From positions 310,001 to 374,000 of the forward strand of contig NZ_NNRI01000008.1 in NCBI RefSeq assembly GCF_002270415.1: a stretch of 64,000 nt of DNA, in the 5' to 3' direction. Both the position numbers and the translations under genes were made by a program. Origin of the DNA: Mesorhizobium sophorae (GTDB lineage: Bacteria > Pseudomonadota > Alphaproteobacteria > Rhizobiales > Rhizobiaceae). The notes under the pieces were generated by a model. That model did not search any database. It was not told the origin of the DNA and saw nothing but the letters and a program-made list of their open reading frames with translations. Below, in pieces: positions 53,707-61,790 of this stretch. How positions within the stretch are numbered: the stretch's first letter is position 1; every line of letters begins with the position of its first letter.

Positions 53707-54594
53707 GTGCATACAGTTATGCCGGAATGTGACACTCGGCCGAACGCCAGCAGCGCCTTGCTTGCCGGACGTAACGTCGATTCCGTCATAAAGGGCGCAG
53801 CACTCGGCCGTATCGGTAATCTCGAAGTGCGGCTCGCCCGCAACGAGGCCGAGATCGCGGCCGCGCAGGAAGTCCGCTACCGGGTGTTCTACGATGAACT
53901 CGGCGCCAGGAAGGATTTGTTCCAGGCGCCGGATCGCCGTGACACCGACCGGTTCGATCCGCTCTGCGACCATCTGCTCGTCTTCGATACTTCGCTTTCC
54001 GGCCCCGAACATCGCCGTATCGTCGGCACCTATCGCCTGCTGCGGCAAGAAATCGCGGCCGCCGCTGGAGGCTTTTATTCCGAAGGTGAATTCGAGCTGA
54101 CCAAGCTTATCGCCCGTCACCCCGGCCAGCGTTTTCTCGAGCTCGGCCGCTCCTGCGTTTTGCCTGAATATCGTTCGAAGCGCACCATCGAGGCGCTGTG
54201 GCAAGGTATCTGGGCCTATATCAACCACTACGAAATCGGTGTGATGACCGGTTGCGCGTCGTTCCACGGCACTGTGCCGGCGGCGCATGCCGAGGCGCTT
54301 ACCTATCTCGCCCACCACTGCCGGACGAATTCGGCCTGGGACGTGCGCGCGGTGTCCGGGCGCTACTGTTCGATGGATCTGATGCCGATCGAGGCGGTCA
54401 ATGCCAAGGCGGCGATCGCAGCGATGCCGCCGCTGGTCAAGGGCTATCTGCGCGTCGGCGCCCGCATCGGCGATGGCTGCGTCATCGACCGCGAATTCTC
54501 GACGGTCGACGTGTTCGTCGTGATGCCGGTCAAGGAAATCGGCGCCCGCTACGTCAACTACTACGGCGGGGAAGCTCAGCGCTTCGCTGCGTGA
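53707..54594 (+). CDS. olsB: L-ornithine N-alpha-acyltransferase OlsB
   Basis: This encodes a 295-residue GNAT-type acyltransferase that attaches a 3-hydroxy fatty acid to ornithine, the first step of phosphorus-free ornithine lipid synthesis. Landmarks are LEVRLARNEAEIAAAQEVRYRVF, DRFDPLCDHLLV and LELGRSCVLPEYR. The start is a GTG at 53707 after AAGGAGA; an ATG four codons later is possible. In rhizobia olsB is induced by phosphate limitation. The preceding hybrid kinase may be functionally linked. Confidence 0.9.
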   Translation: MHTVMPECDTRPNASSALLAGRNVDSVIKGAALGRIGNLEVRLARNEAEIAAAQEVRYRVFYDELGARKDLFQAPDRRDTDRFDPLCDHLLVFDTSLSGPEHRRIVGTYRLLRQEIAAAAGGFYSEGEFELTKLIARHPGQRFLELGRSCVLPEYRSKRTIEALWQGIWAYINHYEIGVMTGCASFHGTVPAAHAEALTYLAHHCRTNSAWDVRAVSGRYCSMDLMPIEAVNAKAAIAAMPPLVKGYLRVGARIGDGCVIDREFSTVDVFVVMPVKEIGARYVNYYGGEAQRFAA

Positions 54595-54598
54595 AACG

Positions 54599-54955
54599 GT
54601 GAGCGACGAGCTTTCCACCGTTTTCGAAGCGTTGCGAAGTGCTGCGAGCGGCTTGCCAGACATCATCGAAACGACATCTTATGGGACGCCGGCGCTGAAG
54701 GTTGGCAAGAAATTGCTCGCCCGCGTCAAGGACGCCGACACGGTCGTCCTGATGTGCCCGCTCGACGAGAAAGAGATGCTGCTGGAAGCGGCGCCCGCAA
54801 TCTATTTCGAGACGGATCACTACAAGGGCTGGCCGGCGATCCTTGTCAGGTTGAGTCAAATTCCGCCCGAAGAATTGCGCCATCGGCTCGAACAGACATG
54901 GATCCGACAAGCGCCCAAAAAGCTGATGAACGCTTGGCAGGCAGCGAAGGCCTGA
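54599..54955 (+). CDS. MmcQ/YjbR family protein
   Basis: This encodes a 118-residue protein of the YjbR/CyaY-like fold, predicted to bind DNA. Conserved residues include LPDIIETTSYGTPALKVGKKLLAR, PLDEKEMLLEAAP and WIRQAPKKLMNAWQAAK. The start is a GTG at 54599, four bases after the olsB stop, so it is probably co-transcribed with olsB. Precise role unknown. Confidence 0.85.
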   Translation: MSDELSTVFEALRSAASGLPDIIETTSYGTPALKVGKKLLARVKDADTVVLMCPLDEKEMLLEAAPAIYFETDHYKGWPAILVRLSQIPPEELRHRLEQTWIRQAPKKLMNAWQAAKA

Positions 54956-54956
54956 T

Positions 54957-55589
54957 TCACGGAATATCCTCCGGCCGCCGGCCAGGCCGGCTCCTGTACG
55001 ACGGAAACGACCACCCGAAACGCAGCGCGCCGCCGCGCACGGCGAACGCCACGACGAAGCCGGCCAACCCCGAGACAATCTGCGGCAATCCGGCGACGTC
55101 ACCCAATGTGAAGATAGCGGCGCCCGCCAGGGCGGCCGTGACGTAGATCTCCGGCCTCAGCAGCACCGACGGCTCGCCGGCCAGCAGATCGCGCAATATG
55201 CCGCCGAAGGTCGCGGTCAGCATGCCGGTGATGATCGAAACCACCGGCGAACCGGTGATTGCCAGGCCCTTGGCCGCGCCCATCACCGAAAAGGCGGCCA
55301 GCCCGATGGCGTCGAGCCACAGCAGCAGCTTGTATCGGGATTCGACACGATGCGCGGTGAAGAAGACAAGGACCGCCACCACAGCACAGATCAGCACATA
55401 GTCGCGGTTGCCGACCCAGAAGACCGGCACATTGAGGATGAGGTCGCGAAACGTGCCGCCGCCAATGCCGGTGACGCTGGCCAGGAACAGGAAACCGATA
55501 ATGTCGAGTTGCTTGCGCGAGGCAGCCAACGCCCCAGTCGCAGCAAAGACGGCGACGCCGGCATAGTCGAGAAGCGCGATGGGGTTCAT
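54957..55589 (-). CDS. Trimeric intracellular cation channel family protein (YicG/UPF0126 type)
   Basis: This encodes a 210-residue membrane protein with seven hydrophobic segments arranged as two repeats of three plus one. Each repeat carries the glycine-rich motif of the prokaryotic TRIC/UPF0126 family (GIGGGTFRDLIL and ATFGGILRDLLAGE). These proteins form homotrimeric channels; some homologs were linked to glycine transport. The ATG at 55589 was chosen because the codons further upstream lie in a repeat. Confidence 0.88.
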   Translation of the reverse strand: MNPIALLDYAGVAVFAATGALAASRKQLDIIGFLFLASVTGIGGGTFRDLILNVPVFWVGNRDYVLICAVVAVLVFFTAHRVESRYKLLLWLDAIGLAAFSVMGAAKGLAITGSPVVSIITGMLTATFGGILRDLLAGEPSVLLRPEIYVTAALAGAAIFTLGDVAGLPQIVSGLAGFVVAFAVRGGALRFGWSFPSYRSRPGRRPEDIP

Positions 55590-55690
55590 GAGTGAGCGAA
55601 TAGCAAGAAGGGAGTAGCGAATAGGGAATAGCACGAAGCCACTTGGCCGCTATCAACTATTTCCTACTCGCTACCCCCTATTCGCTACTC
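55590..55690. repeat. Imperfect inverted repeat of GAGTAGCGAATAG units
   Basis: The left part holds GAGTGAGCGAATAGC, GAGTAGCGAATAGGG and AATAGC units. The right part holds their complement (CTATTTCCTACTCGCTACC, then CTATTCGCTACTCACTC). The two halves can form a long imperfect hairpin between the channel gene and grpE, which face the same way. Low-complexity units of this kind are scattered repeats in Mesorhizobium-like genomes. Confidence 0.65.
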
Positions 55691-55697
55691 ACTCTCC

Positions 55698-56330
55698 TCA
55701 GGCGTCTTTCTCGGCCTGCTCATTGACAGGTCCAGGCTCGACTGGCGCGCCGGCGGCAAACTTCGGGCCGCCCTTGGCGACGCCGACCATGGCCGGGCGC
55801 AGCACCCGCTCGCCGATCGAATAGCCCGGCTGGACGACCTGGACCACGGTGTTGGCCGGGACATCCGGATTGGGCACTTCAAACATCGCCTGGTGGAAAT
55901 TGGGATCGAACTTCTCGCCTTCAGGCGCGAGTTTCTTGACCCCGTGCCGTTCCAGCGCCGACAGCATGGCGCGCTCGGTGAGGTCGACGCCTTCGATCAG
56001 CGCCTTGAAGCCGGCGTCCCCGGATGCCTTTGCTTCAGCCGGGATGGCGTCGAGCGCGCGGCGCAGATTGTCCGACACCGACAGCATGTCGCGCGCGAAA
56101 TTCGCCACCGCGTAAGTGCGCGCGTCGTGAACGTCGCGCGCGGTGCGGCGGCGCAGGTTTTCCATCTCGGCCGCGACGCGCAGCGCGCGGTCCTTCAGAT
56201 CCTCATTTTCCTTCAGCAGCCGCACAAGGGCTTCATAGTCGCCATCGATGCTGCCTTCCGTGCGCTCGGCATTGGCCTCGGTCGCCTCGACTTCATCGGG
56301 CGCGCGTTCGTCTTTTGCCTGGTCGCTCAT
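55698..56330 (-). CDS. grpE: Nucleotide exchange factor GrpE
   Basis: This encodes a 210-residue DnaK cochaperone that releases ADP from DnaK. An acidic N-terminal tail and long coiled coil (about residues 30-95; [21 protein letters not shown]) precede the beta-wing head ([42 protein letters not shown]). Unlike many bacteria, hrcA is not immediately upstream. A sigma-32-like promoter lies 40-70 bases before the start. Confidence 0.96.
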   Translation of the reverse strand: MSDQAKDERAPDEVEATEANAERTEGSIDGDYEALVRLLKENEDLKDRALRVAAEMENLRRRTARDVHDARTYAVANFARDMLSVSDNLRRALDAIPAEAKASGDAGFKALIEGVDLTERAMLSALERHGVKKLAPEGEKFDPNFHQAMFEVPNPDVPANTVVQVVQPGYSIGERVLRPAMVGVAKGGPKFAAGAPVEPGPVNEQAEKDA

Positions 56331-56373
56331 CGCCGTTTCCCGTCAATCTCGAATGATATGGATTTTGAGCCCG

Positions 56374-56402
56374 ATATCGAGGTTTGGCGGTCAAAAATCA
56401 AG
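56374..56402 (-). promoter_or_regulatory. Sigma-32-like heat-shock promoter for grpE
   Basis: On the minus strand CTTGATT (56402-56396), a 13-base spacer, and CCTCGATAT (56382-56374) follow the heat-shock pattern CTTGAAA-N13-CCCCATNT with reasonable matches and exact spacing. It lies 44 bases upstream of the grpE ATG. The -10 match is imperfect. Confidence 0.5.
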
Positions 56403-56572
56403 GGGTAAGCGATAGCGGAGGCCCTTAACCAGGGCAGGACGACGAACGGCACGGTCCTTCGATTTTAATTCAAACTTTACCTTAACTAGCGGCTTTGCTT
56501 GCCCCAAGGGCGTGGTGCGGGAACCATTCCCTTGCTGGAGGAGTTTCGAAGCTGACAAAGGATTTTGAGATC

Positions 56573-56770
56573 ATGACCCGCAACAAAGGCGAAAAGGGAG
56601 AGCGGCTGGCCACCGAGGTCAGGCGCCAGTTCGGTGCCGAGGCGGTGACGCGCTTTCTGCGTACCTTGCCGGCCTTCCGCACCGAGGCCGAAATCCCCGA
56701 CCGCCTCAGGGAGCTGCTCGACCGCCTCGACGGGGCGGAGGACGGCGACGCCGGCTGGCGCCGGCAGTAG
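56573..56770 (+). CDS. Small charged protein of unknown function
   Basis: This encodes a 65-residue highly charged protein (TRNKGEKGERLATEVRRQFG, then a helical LRELLDRLDGAEDGD). It has no membrane segment or signal peptide. I do not recognise it. The frame is open further upstream, but the ATG at 56573 is the first reasonable start. It is divergent from grpE. Confidence 0.5.
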   Translation: MTRNKGEKGERLATEVRRQFGAEAVTRFLRTLPAFRTEAEIPDRLRELLDRLDGAEDGDAGWRRQ

Positions 56771-56867
56771 ACGCAACGATCGGTCTGGCAACGACCTCCA
56801 TCGGCAATAGCCTGAGAGAGCCGAAGCATCTAAGGATGGATGCGTTGTGATTCACTCGGAGGACGTA

Positions 56868-57245
56868 GTGGGCAAGGTTTCGATCAACTCATTGCTGTTG
56901 GCGCTTGTCGGCCTTGGCGCCGTTGCATTGGTGGCCTTTCCGTCACAGGCAGAGAGCCTGCAGCTGGAATTGCGCAAACATGGCCCGCGGCTGAAGCTCC
57001 TGCCAGATTGCGATCCCAACTACGACGATTGCGATGTCCGCAGCGACGACTGGCGCGACCGTCGTCACTCACGAGGCTGCACGGAAGACCGCGCTCTCGA
57101 CAAGGCGGACCGGATGGGCATCCGCCGGGCAAGGATAGAGTCCATCGGCCGCCGCGAGATCACCGTCCGGGGCAGACAGTATGGCGACCGCGTCCGCGTG
57201 ACTTTTGGAACCGAGCGCGGCTGCCCCATCCTCGATCGGGAGTAG
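56868..57245 (+). CDS. Secreted basic protein of unknown function
   Basis: This encodes a 125-residue protein with a signal peptide (residues 1-29, ending PSQAES). The mature part has an Asp/Cys-rich segment (CDPNYDDCDVRSDD) and a C-terminal domain (ALDKADRMGIRRARI, then GDRVRVTFGTERGCPIL) that recurs in many small rhizobial secreted proteins. Four cysteines suggest disulfides. The start is a GTG at 56868, six bases after GGAGG; an upstream GTG is also in frame. Function unknown. Confidence 0.6.
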   Translation: MGKVSINSLLLALVGLGAVALVAFPSQAESLQLELRKHGPRLKLLPDCDPNYDDCDVRSDDWRDRRHSRGCTEDRALDKADRMGIRRARIESIGRREITVRGRQYGDRVRVTFGTERGCPILDRE

Positions 57246-57405
57246 TGATCGCCCCAAAGCAGAAAAACCAGGCGCTCCAGGGTGAATCGTCGACTGGTCA
57301 AGTTGGGACTGACCGGGTCGACCGCCGTGCCACGCGACAATTACGCACAGTAATTTTGCGTGATCCCTGTCTTGCGGTGGCGGGACACCCCGCCTATGAT
57401 TCCTG

Positions 57406-58425
57406 ATGAACATGATTTCCCCTGAGGCGGCCGCCAACAGCAAGCGCGCCTGGCTGAAGATTCTGGCACGCTACAAGAAGCCGGACAGGCGCCGCAGCGC
57501 GGTCGAACTCGCCATCACCCTTATTCCCTTCGTCACGCTCTGGGCGCTCTCTTCGGCCGCCTACTCCTACGGTCATTGGTGGGGTCTGGTCCTCATTCTT
57601 CCGGCGGCGGGGTTTCTGGTGCGCATCTTCATGATCCAGCACGACTGCGGCCATGGTTCCTTCTTCGCCAATCGTTATGCCGACGACTGGATCGGCCGCG
57701 CGCTCGGCATCCTGACGCTGACGCCCTACGATTGCTGGCGGCGCGCCCACGCGACCCATCATGCCAGCGCCGGCAATCTTGACGAGCGCGGCATGGGCGA
57801 CATCAGGACGTTGACCGTTGCCGAATACCGGCAATTGTCATGGCGAGGCCGTCTTGCCTATCGTCTCTACCGTCACCCGCTGGTGATGTTCGGCCTGGGA
57901 CCGATCTGGCTGTTCATCTTCGAGCAAAGGCTGCCTGTCGGCATGATGCGCGGTGGCCTGACGCCCTGGGTGTCGTCAATGACCACCAATCTTGGCATCG
58001 CAGTTGCAGCGGCTATCCTCATCTGGTTCGTCGGCCCCGGCGCGTTCCTGGTTGTCCATCTCCCGATCGTTATCCTTGCCGGTTCGGCGGGCATCTGGCT
58101 GTTCTACGTCCAGCACCAGTTCGAGGAGACGGAATGGGCAAAGGATGCGGACTGGGAATTCCAGCACGCCGCCTTGCACGGATCGTCCTACTACGACCTG
58201 CCGCCGGTGCTGAACTGGTTCACCGGAAATATCGGCGTCCACCACGTCCACCACCTCTCCGCCAAGGTGCCGGGCTACCGGTTGCAGGAAGTGCTGCGGG
58301 ATTATCCGGAACTGCGCGGCATCGGTCGCGTCACGCTGCTCGACAGCCTGCGCTGCGTCAAACTGGCGTTGTGGGACGAGAACCGCCGCAAGCTGGTGTC
58401 GTTCCGCGAGGCGCTGGCGGCATAA
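57406..58425 (+). CDS. Membrane fatty acid desaturase
   Basis: This encodes a 339-residue di-iron desaturase with four or more membrane spans. The three histidine boxes are present: HDCGH at about residue 79, HATHH at about 115 and HHVHH at about 284. It resembles the omega-6/delta-12 type acyl-lipid desaturases. It would introduce a double bond into membrane lipid acyl chains, as in cold adaptation. Which position is desaturated cannot be told. It stands alone, followed by a palindromic repeat. Confidence 0.88.
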   Translation: MNMISPEAAANSKRAWLKILARYKKPDRRRSAVELAITLIPFVTLWALSSAAYSYGHWWGLVLILPAAGFLVRIFMIQHDCGHGSFFANRYADDWIGRALGILTLTPYDCWRRAHATHHASAGNLDERGMGDIRTLTVAEYRQLSWRGRLAYRLYRHPLVMFGLGPIWLFIFEQRLPVGMMRGGLTPWVSSMTTNLGIAVAAAILIWFVGPGAFLVVHLPIVILAGSAGIWLFYVQHQFEETEWAKDADWEFQHAALHGSSYYDLPPVLNWFTGNIGVHHVHHLSAKVPGYRLQEVLRDYPELRGIGRVTLLDSLRCVKLALWDENRRKLVSFREALAA

Positions 58426-58477
58426 AGAGACCGCCGCACCATACGGCGCGGCGGCATTTGGCAAATCCTGGATTTGT

Positions 58478-58562
58478 CTTGACGCAATTCCGAATGGAAA
58501 ACCGGAATTGCTCGCTTTGTTTGACGCAATTCCGGACGGAAAACCGCTTTTCCAGGAATTGC
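58478..58562. repeat. Rhizobial palindromic intergenic element, two modules
   Basis: Two head-to-tail modules start with TTGACGCAATTCCG (58479 and 58521) and each contains a GGAAAACCG core with CGGAATTGC or AGGAATTGC ends. The same sequence in reverse orientation forms the first half of the mosaic at 421-534. It lies between the desaturase and the broken DJ-1 gene, which converge on it. Confidence 0.7.
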
Positions 58563-58571
58563 CCGGCGGGG

Positions 58572-59192
58572 TCAGGCCGCCTGACGCTCTTCGCGCATCA
58601 GGATCTCGCCATGGCGGATCTCGGTACCCAGCACCTTCAGGCATTCGCGGATGAAATTGGACAGGCCCGGCCAGCCCTTGGCTGAAACGAGATTGCCGTC
58701 GACATGGGCGCCGGTCGGCGCGACGTCGATGTAGATGCCGCCGGCCAGCGTCACCTCCGGCTCGCAATAGTGAAGCGCTGCGACTTCCCGACCCCGCACC
58801 ACGCCGTCGACGGCGATCAGGATCTGCACGCCGTGGCAGATGGTGAAGATCGGCTTGCCGGCCTCATGGAAATGCCGCACCAGCGCCTGCACCCGCTTGT
58901 CGATGCGGATGTATTCCGGTCCACGTCAGCCCGCCGCATAGACGGCATCATAATCGTCCGGCTTCACCTCGGCGAAGGTCTTGTTGAGGATGTAGTCATG
59001 GCCAAGCTTTTCCGTATAGGTCTGGTGGCCTTCAAAGTCGTGCAGCGACGTCTTCAGGATGTCGCCGGCCTTCTTGTCGGGGCACACGACATGCACCGTA
59101 TGGCCAACGGCATGCATGGCCTGTTCAAAGACGAAAATCTCGTACTCCTCGCTGAACTCGCCAACGAGCATCAATATCTTCTTGCCAGCCAT
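58572..59192 (-). pseudogene. DJ-1/PfpI family gene interrupted by an in-frame stop codon
   Basis: Read without interruption this frame encodes 206 positions of a DJ-1/PfpI family protein (KKILMLVGEFSEEYE, DDYDAVYAAG, then RGPEYIRIDKR and the nucleophile Cys119 in TICHGVQIL). Codon 89 is TGA (58926-58928), where the family has glycine (GGRGPEYIRID); a GGA to TGA change explains it. The frame stays open on both sides and the sequence is otherwise intact, so the mutation is recent or is a sequencing error. A good GGGAGGA site precedes the ATG at 59192. The natural role of the family member (glyoxalase, deglycase or protease-like) is unknown. Confidence 0.8.
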
Positions 59193-59385
59193 TCCCGGTT
59201 CCTCCCTTGTGGCCATATTTATTTCGGATGATGAAATAATGGACCTATCCTAAGGGCAGGAAGGCGAAAGGGAAAGCACAAATCCCCCGCTGGTAAGACC
59301 AGTTCCCGTCGGCGGGGATCGCATCGCCATAGATCGCTTCAAAACAGGCGAAAAAATAGCACCCACTGGTTCGACCAGAACTCCT

Positions 59386-60993
59386 TCAGGCAACCGCCTT
59401 GATCATATCCGCTGCCTTTTCGGCGATCATGATGGTCGGCGCATTGGTATTGCCGCCGATCAGCGTCGGCATCACCGAGGCGTCGACCACCCGCAATGCC
59501 CGTATGCCGCGCACGCGGAGCTGCGGATCGACCACCGCCATGTCGTCGATGCCCATCTTGCAGGTGCCCGCCGGGTGATAGATCGTATCGGCGCGGGCTC
59601 GGATATGGGTCATCAGCTCGGCATCGCTCGATACGCCGGCGGTGTAGATTTCCTTGGCACGATAGTTGGCCAGCGCCGGCGCCTCCAGTATGCCGCGCAT
59701 CATTCTGACACCCCTGAGCAACAGCTCGGCGTCGCGTTTGTCGGACAGAAAGCGCGGATCGATGCGCGGTGGCGCCAGCGGGTCGCGCGCCGACAGCCCG
59801 ACCTCGCCGCGAGAATGCGGCCGCAGCACGCAGACGTGGCAGGAAAAACCATAACCCATATGCAGCTTGCGACCATGATCATCGACGATGGCGATGCAGA
59901 AATGCAGTTGCAGGTCGGGACGGTGGATCGCCGGATCGGATTTGAGGAAGGCGCCGCCCTCAGCGTAGGGCGTGGCGATCATGCCGCCGCCATCCCTGCG
60001 CCAGCGCCGCAGATGCCGCAGCAGGCCAGGCAGACCGCGCAGGCCAATGCCCATCATGTCGGTATTCTTCGATTTCCAGCCCATGATGAAATCAAGATGG
60101 TCCTGCAGGTTCTTGCCGACGCCGGGCAGTTCATGGACGATCGGAATTCCGTGGGCTGCAAGCTCGACAGCCGGGCCGATCCCGGACAGCATCAAGAGCT
60201 GCGGCGAGCCGAAGGCACCGGCGCAGACGATGACCTCGCGCCTTGCTTTCGCAACGGCTTCATTCTTGCCGGCGCGATAACGCACGCCGGCAGCCCGCTT
60301 GCCTTCAAGGACGATACCCGTGGCGTGCGCTCCGGTGACAACGGTGAGGTTTGGCCGGCTCATCGCCGGGTGTAGATAGGCGGCGGCTGCCGAACAGCGC
60401 TCGCCATTGCGGCGTTCGCCCCAGAATTGCGTGACCTGATAAAGTCCGGCCCCTTCCTGTTCGACGCCGTTGAAATCATCGTTGCGCCGGATCTGGTTTT
60501 CGCCACAGGCCTCGACAAAGGCCTTGGAGAGCGCACGCGGCTCCTGCTGCTCGGCGACCCGCAATGGTCCTTCGCCACCGTGCAAGGCATCCGCACCACG
60601 CTGATTGCCTTCCGCACGCCGGAAATAAGGCAGCACCTCGCCCCATGACCAGCCGTCGCAGCCGAGATCGGCCCAATCGTCATAGTCGCCGCGGTGCCCG
60701 CGTGTGTAGAGCATGGCATTGATGGCGCTCGAGCCACCCAGCGCCTTGCCGCGCGGCTGGTACCCCTTGCGGCCACCGAGCCCTTGCTGGGGCACCGTCT
60801 CGAAGGCCCAGTTGTTGATCTTCGGTCGGCCCGGCAACAACGCGATGACGCCTGCCGGCGCGCGGATGAGCAGGTTTTTGCCCTCGCCGCCGGCTTCGAT
60901 CAGGCATACCTTTTTCGATGGATCTTCGGAGAGCCGCGCGGCAAGGGTGCAGCCGGCGGACCCGCCACCGGCAATGACATAGTCGAAATCCAT
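59386..60993 (-). CDS. GMC family FAD-dependent oxidoreductase (alcohol/choline dehydrogenase type)
   Basis: This encodes a 535-residue flavoprotein. The FAD-binding motif is VIAGGGSAGCTLAARL at residues 6-21. GMC signature 1 (GKALGGSSAINAMLYTRGH) and signature 2 (GAFGSPQLLMLSGIGP) are present. The catalytic His region appears as TIYHPAGTCKMG, with the partner in GGNTNAPTIMIAEK. It oxidises an alcohol to an aldehyde; resemblance is to AlkJ-type alcohol dehydrogenases as much as to choline dehydrogenase. The ATG at 60993 follows GGAGGAGA. No partner genes are adjacent. Confidence 0.9.
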   Translation of the reverse strand: MDFDYVIAGGGSAGCTLAARLSEDPSKKVCLIEAGGEGKNLLIRAPAGVIALLPGRPKINNWAFETVPQQGLGGRKGYQPRGKALGGSSAINAMLYTRGHRGDYDDWADLGCDGWSWGEVLPYFRRAEGNQRGADALHGGEGPLRVAEQQEPRALSKAFVEACGENQIRRNDDFNGVEQEGAGLYQVTQFWGERRNGERCSAAAAYLHPAMSRPNLTVVTGAHATGIVLEGKRAAGVRYRAGKNEAVAKARREVIVCAGAFGSPQLLMLSGIGPAVELAAHGIPIVHELPGVGKNLQDHLDFIMGWKSKNTDMMGIGLRGLPGLLRHLRRWRRDGGGMIATPYAEGGAFLKSDPAIHRPDLQLHFCIAIVDDHGRKLHMGYGFSCHVCVLRPHSRGEVGLSARDPLAPPRIDPRFLSDKRDAELLLRGVRMMRGILEAPALANYRAKEIYTAGVSSDAELMTHIRARADTIYHPAGTCKMGIDDMAVVDPQLRVRGIRALRVVDASVMPTLIGGNTNAPTIMIAEKAADMIKAVA

Positions 60994-61088
60994 GATCTCC
61001 TCCCGGACACCGGCGGATGTTTCCGTCCGGATGGCCAAGAGAAGGCCCTATCAGAGGCGTTGTAAAGACACGCGGAATTACCGCTGCG

Positions 61089-61622
61089 TCAGCTGACGCG
61101 AACGCGCCGCCAGGAATATTTTGGTCCCTTGGGCTCCGGCATGGCAGTTGGCTGGTAGTAGAGCCCCAACCCGCCGGTGCGGCCCTCTTCCAGCCGTTTC
61201 AACAGCACCGGGTTAGATATCTCGAATTCGTCGAAGCCGAGCCGCAGCATATGCGGCAACTGGTCGACCAGCACCTGGCCCGTTGCGCGCACCGCACCCT
61301 CGAAATGATAGCGGCTGCGCAGCAATTCGCCCTTGGAGAAGGAACGGCCATCGCTGAAGGCCGGGAAGGCCAGCGCCACCAGCGACAATTGGTCGAGCAG
61401 ATCAGCAATCTTCTCGAGCTGGTCGCCAGGCTGTAGCGCGACACCGAGCCGCTCCCTGGCGGATCGGCGCACCTCCGGATTGAGAGCAAGGAACGCCTGT
61501 AGCGGCAGGATGAAGCGGCCATTGCCGGACAGCGCGTCCGCGCCTTCGGCATGAGCCCACTCGTCCTCGCGAAAACCCGTCGGGGTCCAGAGGCGGGTCT
61601 CCGGTGTCGTCGGTTCAGTCAT
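61089..61622 (-). CDS. DUF934 family protein of the sulfate assimilation cluster
   Basis: This encodes a 177-residue protein of the DUF934 family (ALQPGDQLEKIADLLDQLSLVALAFPAFSDGRSF in pieces, then LRLGFDEFEIS). The gene is nearly always found next to cysH and sulfite reductase in alphaproteobacteria, where it may assist sulfite reductase electron transfer; the mechanism is not settled. The ATG at 61622 is preceded by AGGAA. A long palindromic repeat lies between it and cysH. Confidence 0.85.
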   Translation of the reverse strand: MTEPTTPETRLWTPTGFREDEWAHAEGADALSGNGRFILPLQAFLALNPEVRRSARERLGVALQPGDQLEKIADLLDQLSLVALAFPAFSDGRSFSKGELLRSRYHFEGAVRATGQVLVDQLPHMLRLGFDEFEISNPVLLKRLEEGRTGGLGLYYQPTAMPEPKGPKYSWRRVRVS

Positions 61623-61662
61623 CAAAAATTCCTAAGTCCAAAAGAATTCCAGGATGCGTGAA

Positions 61663-61780
61663 ATTCAGGTCAGGCCGAGACGAAAATGGTGGCTTCCGAG
61701 AACCGGAGCGGAGCGTACTTAAAGTACGTGAGCGCCGGAAGCGCAGGAAGCCGCTATTTGCAGGCCGGCATCACCTGAAT
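61663..61780. repeat. 118-bp palindromic element between cysH and the DUF934 gene
   Basis: The ends ATTCAGGT and ACCTGAAT (61663-61670 and 61773-61780) pair exactly. Inside, GGCTTCC pairs with GGAAGCC and CGTACTT with AAGTACG (61714-61727), so the region folds into one long hairpin with small internal loops. It lies inside a same-strand gene cluster and may terminate or stabilise part of the transcript. It has the form of a dispersed rhizobial element. Confidence 0.75.
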
Positions 61781-61790
61781 ATCACATACC

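Noticed and set aside
58926..58928. TGA decoded as selenocysteine in the DJ-1/PfpI gene
   Set aside because: Relatives have glycine here, the catalytic cysteine is elsewhere (residue 119), and no SECIS-like hairpin follows directly.
59217..59385. A small gene or regulatory RNA between the DJ-1 and GMC genes
   Set aside because: Only short hairpins are visible (for example ACTGGTTCGACCAG near 59364) and no open frame or recognised RNA family.
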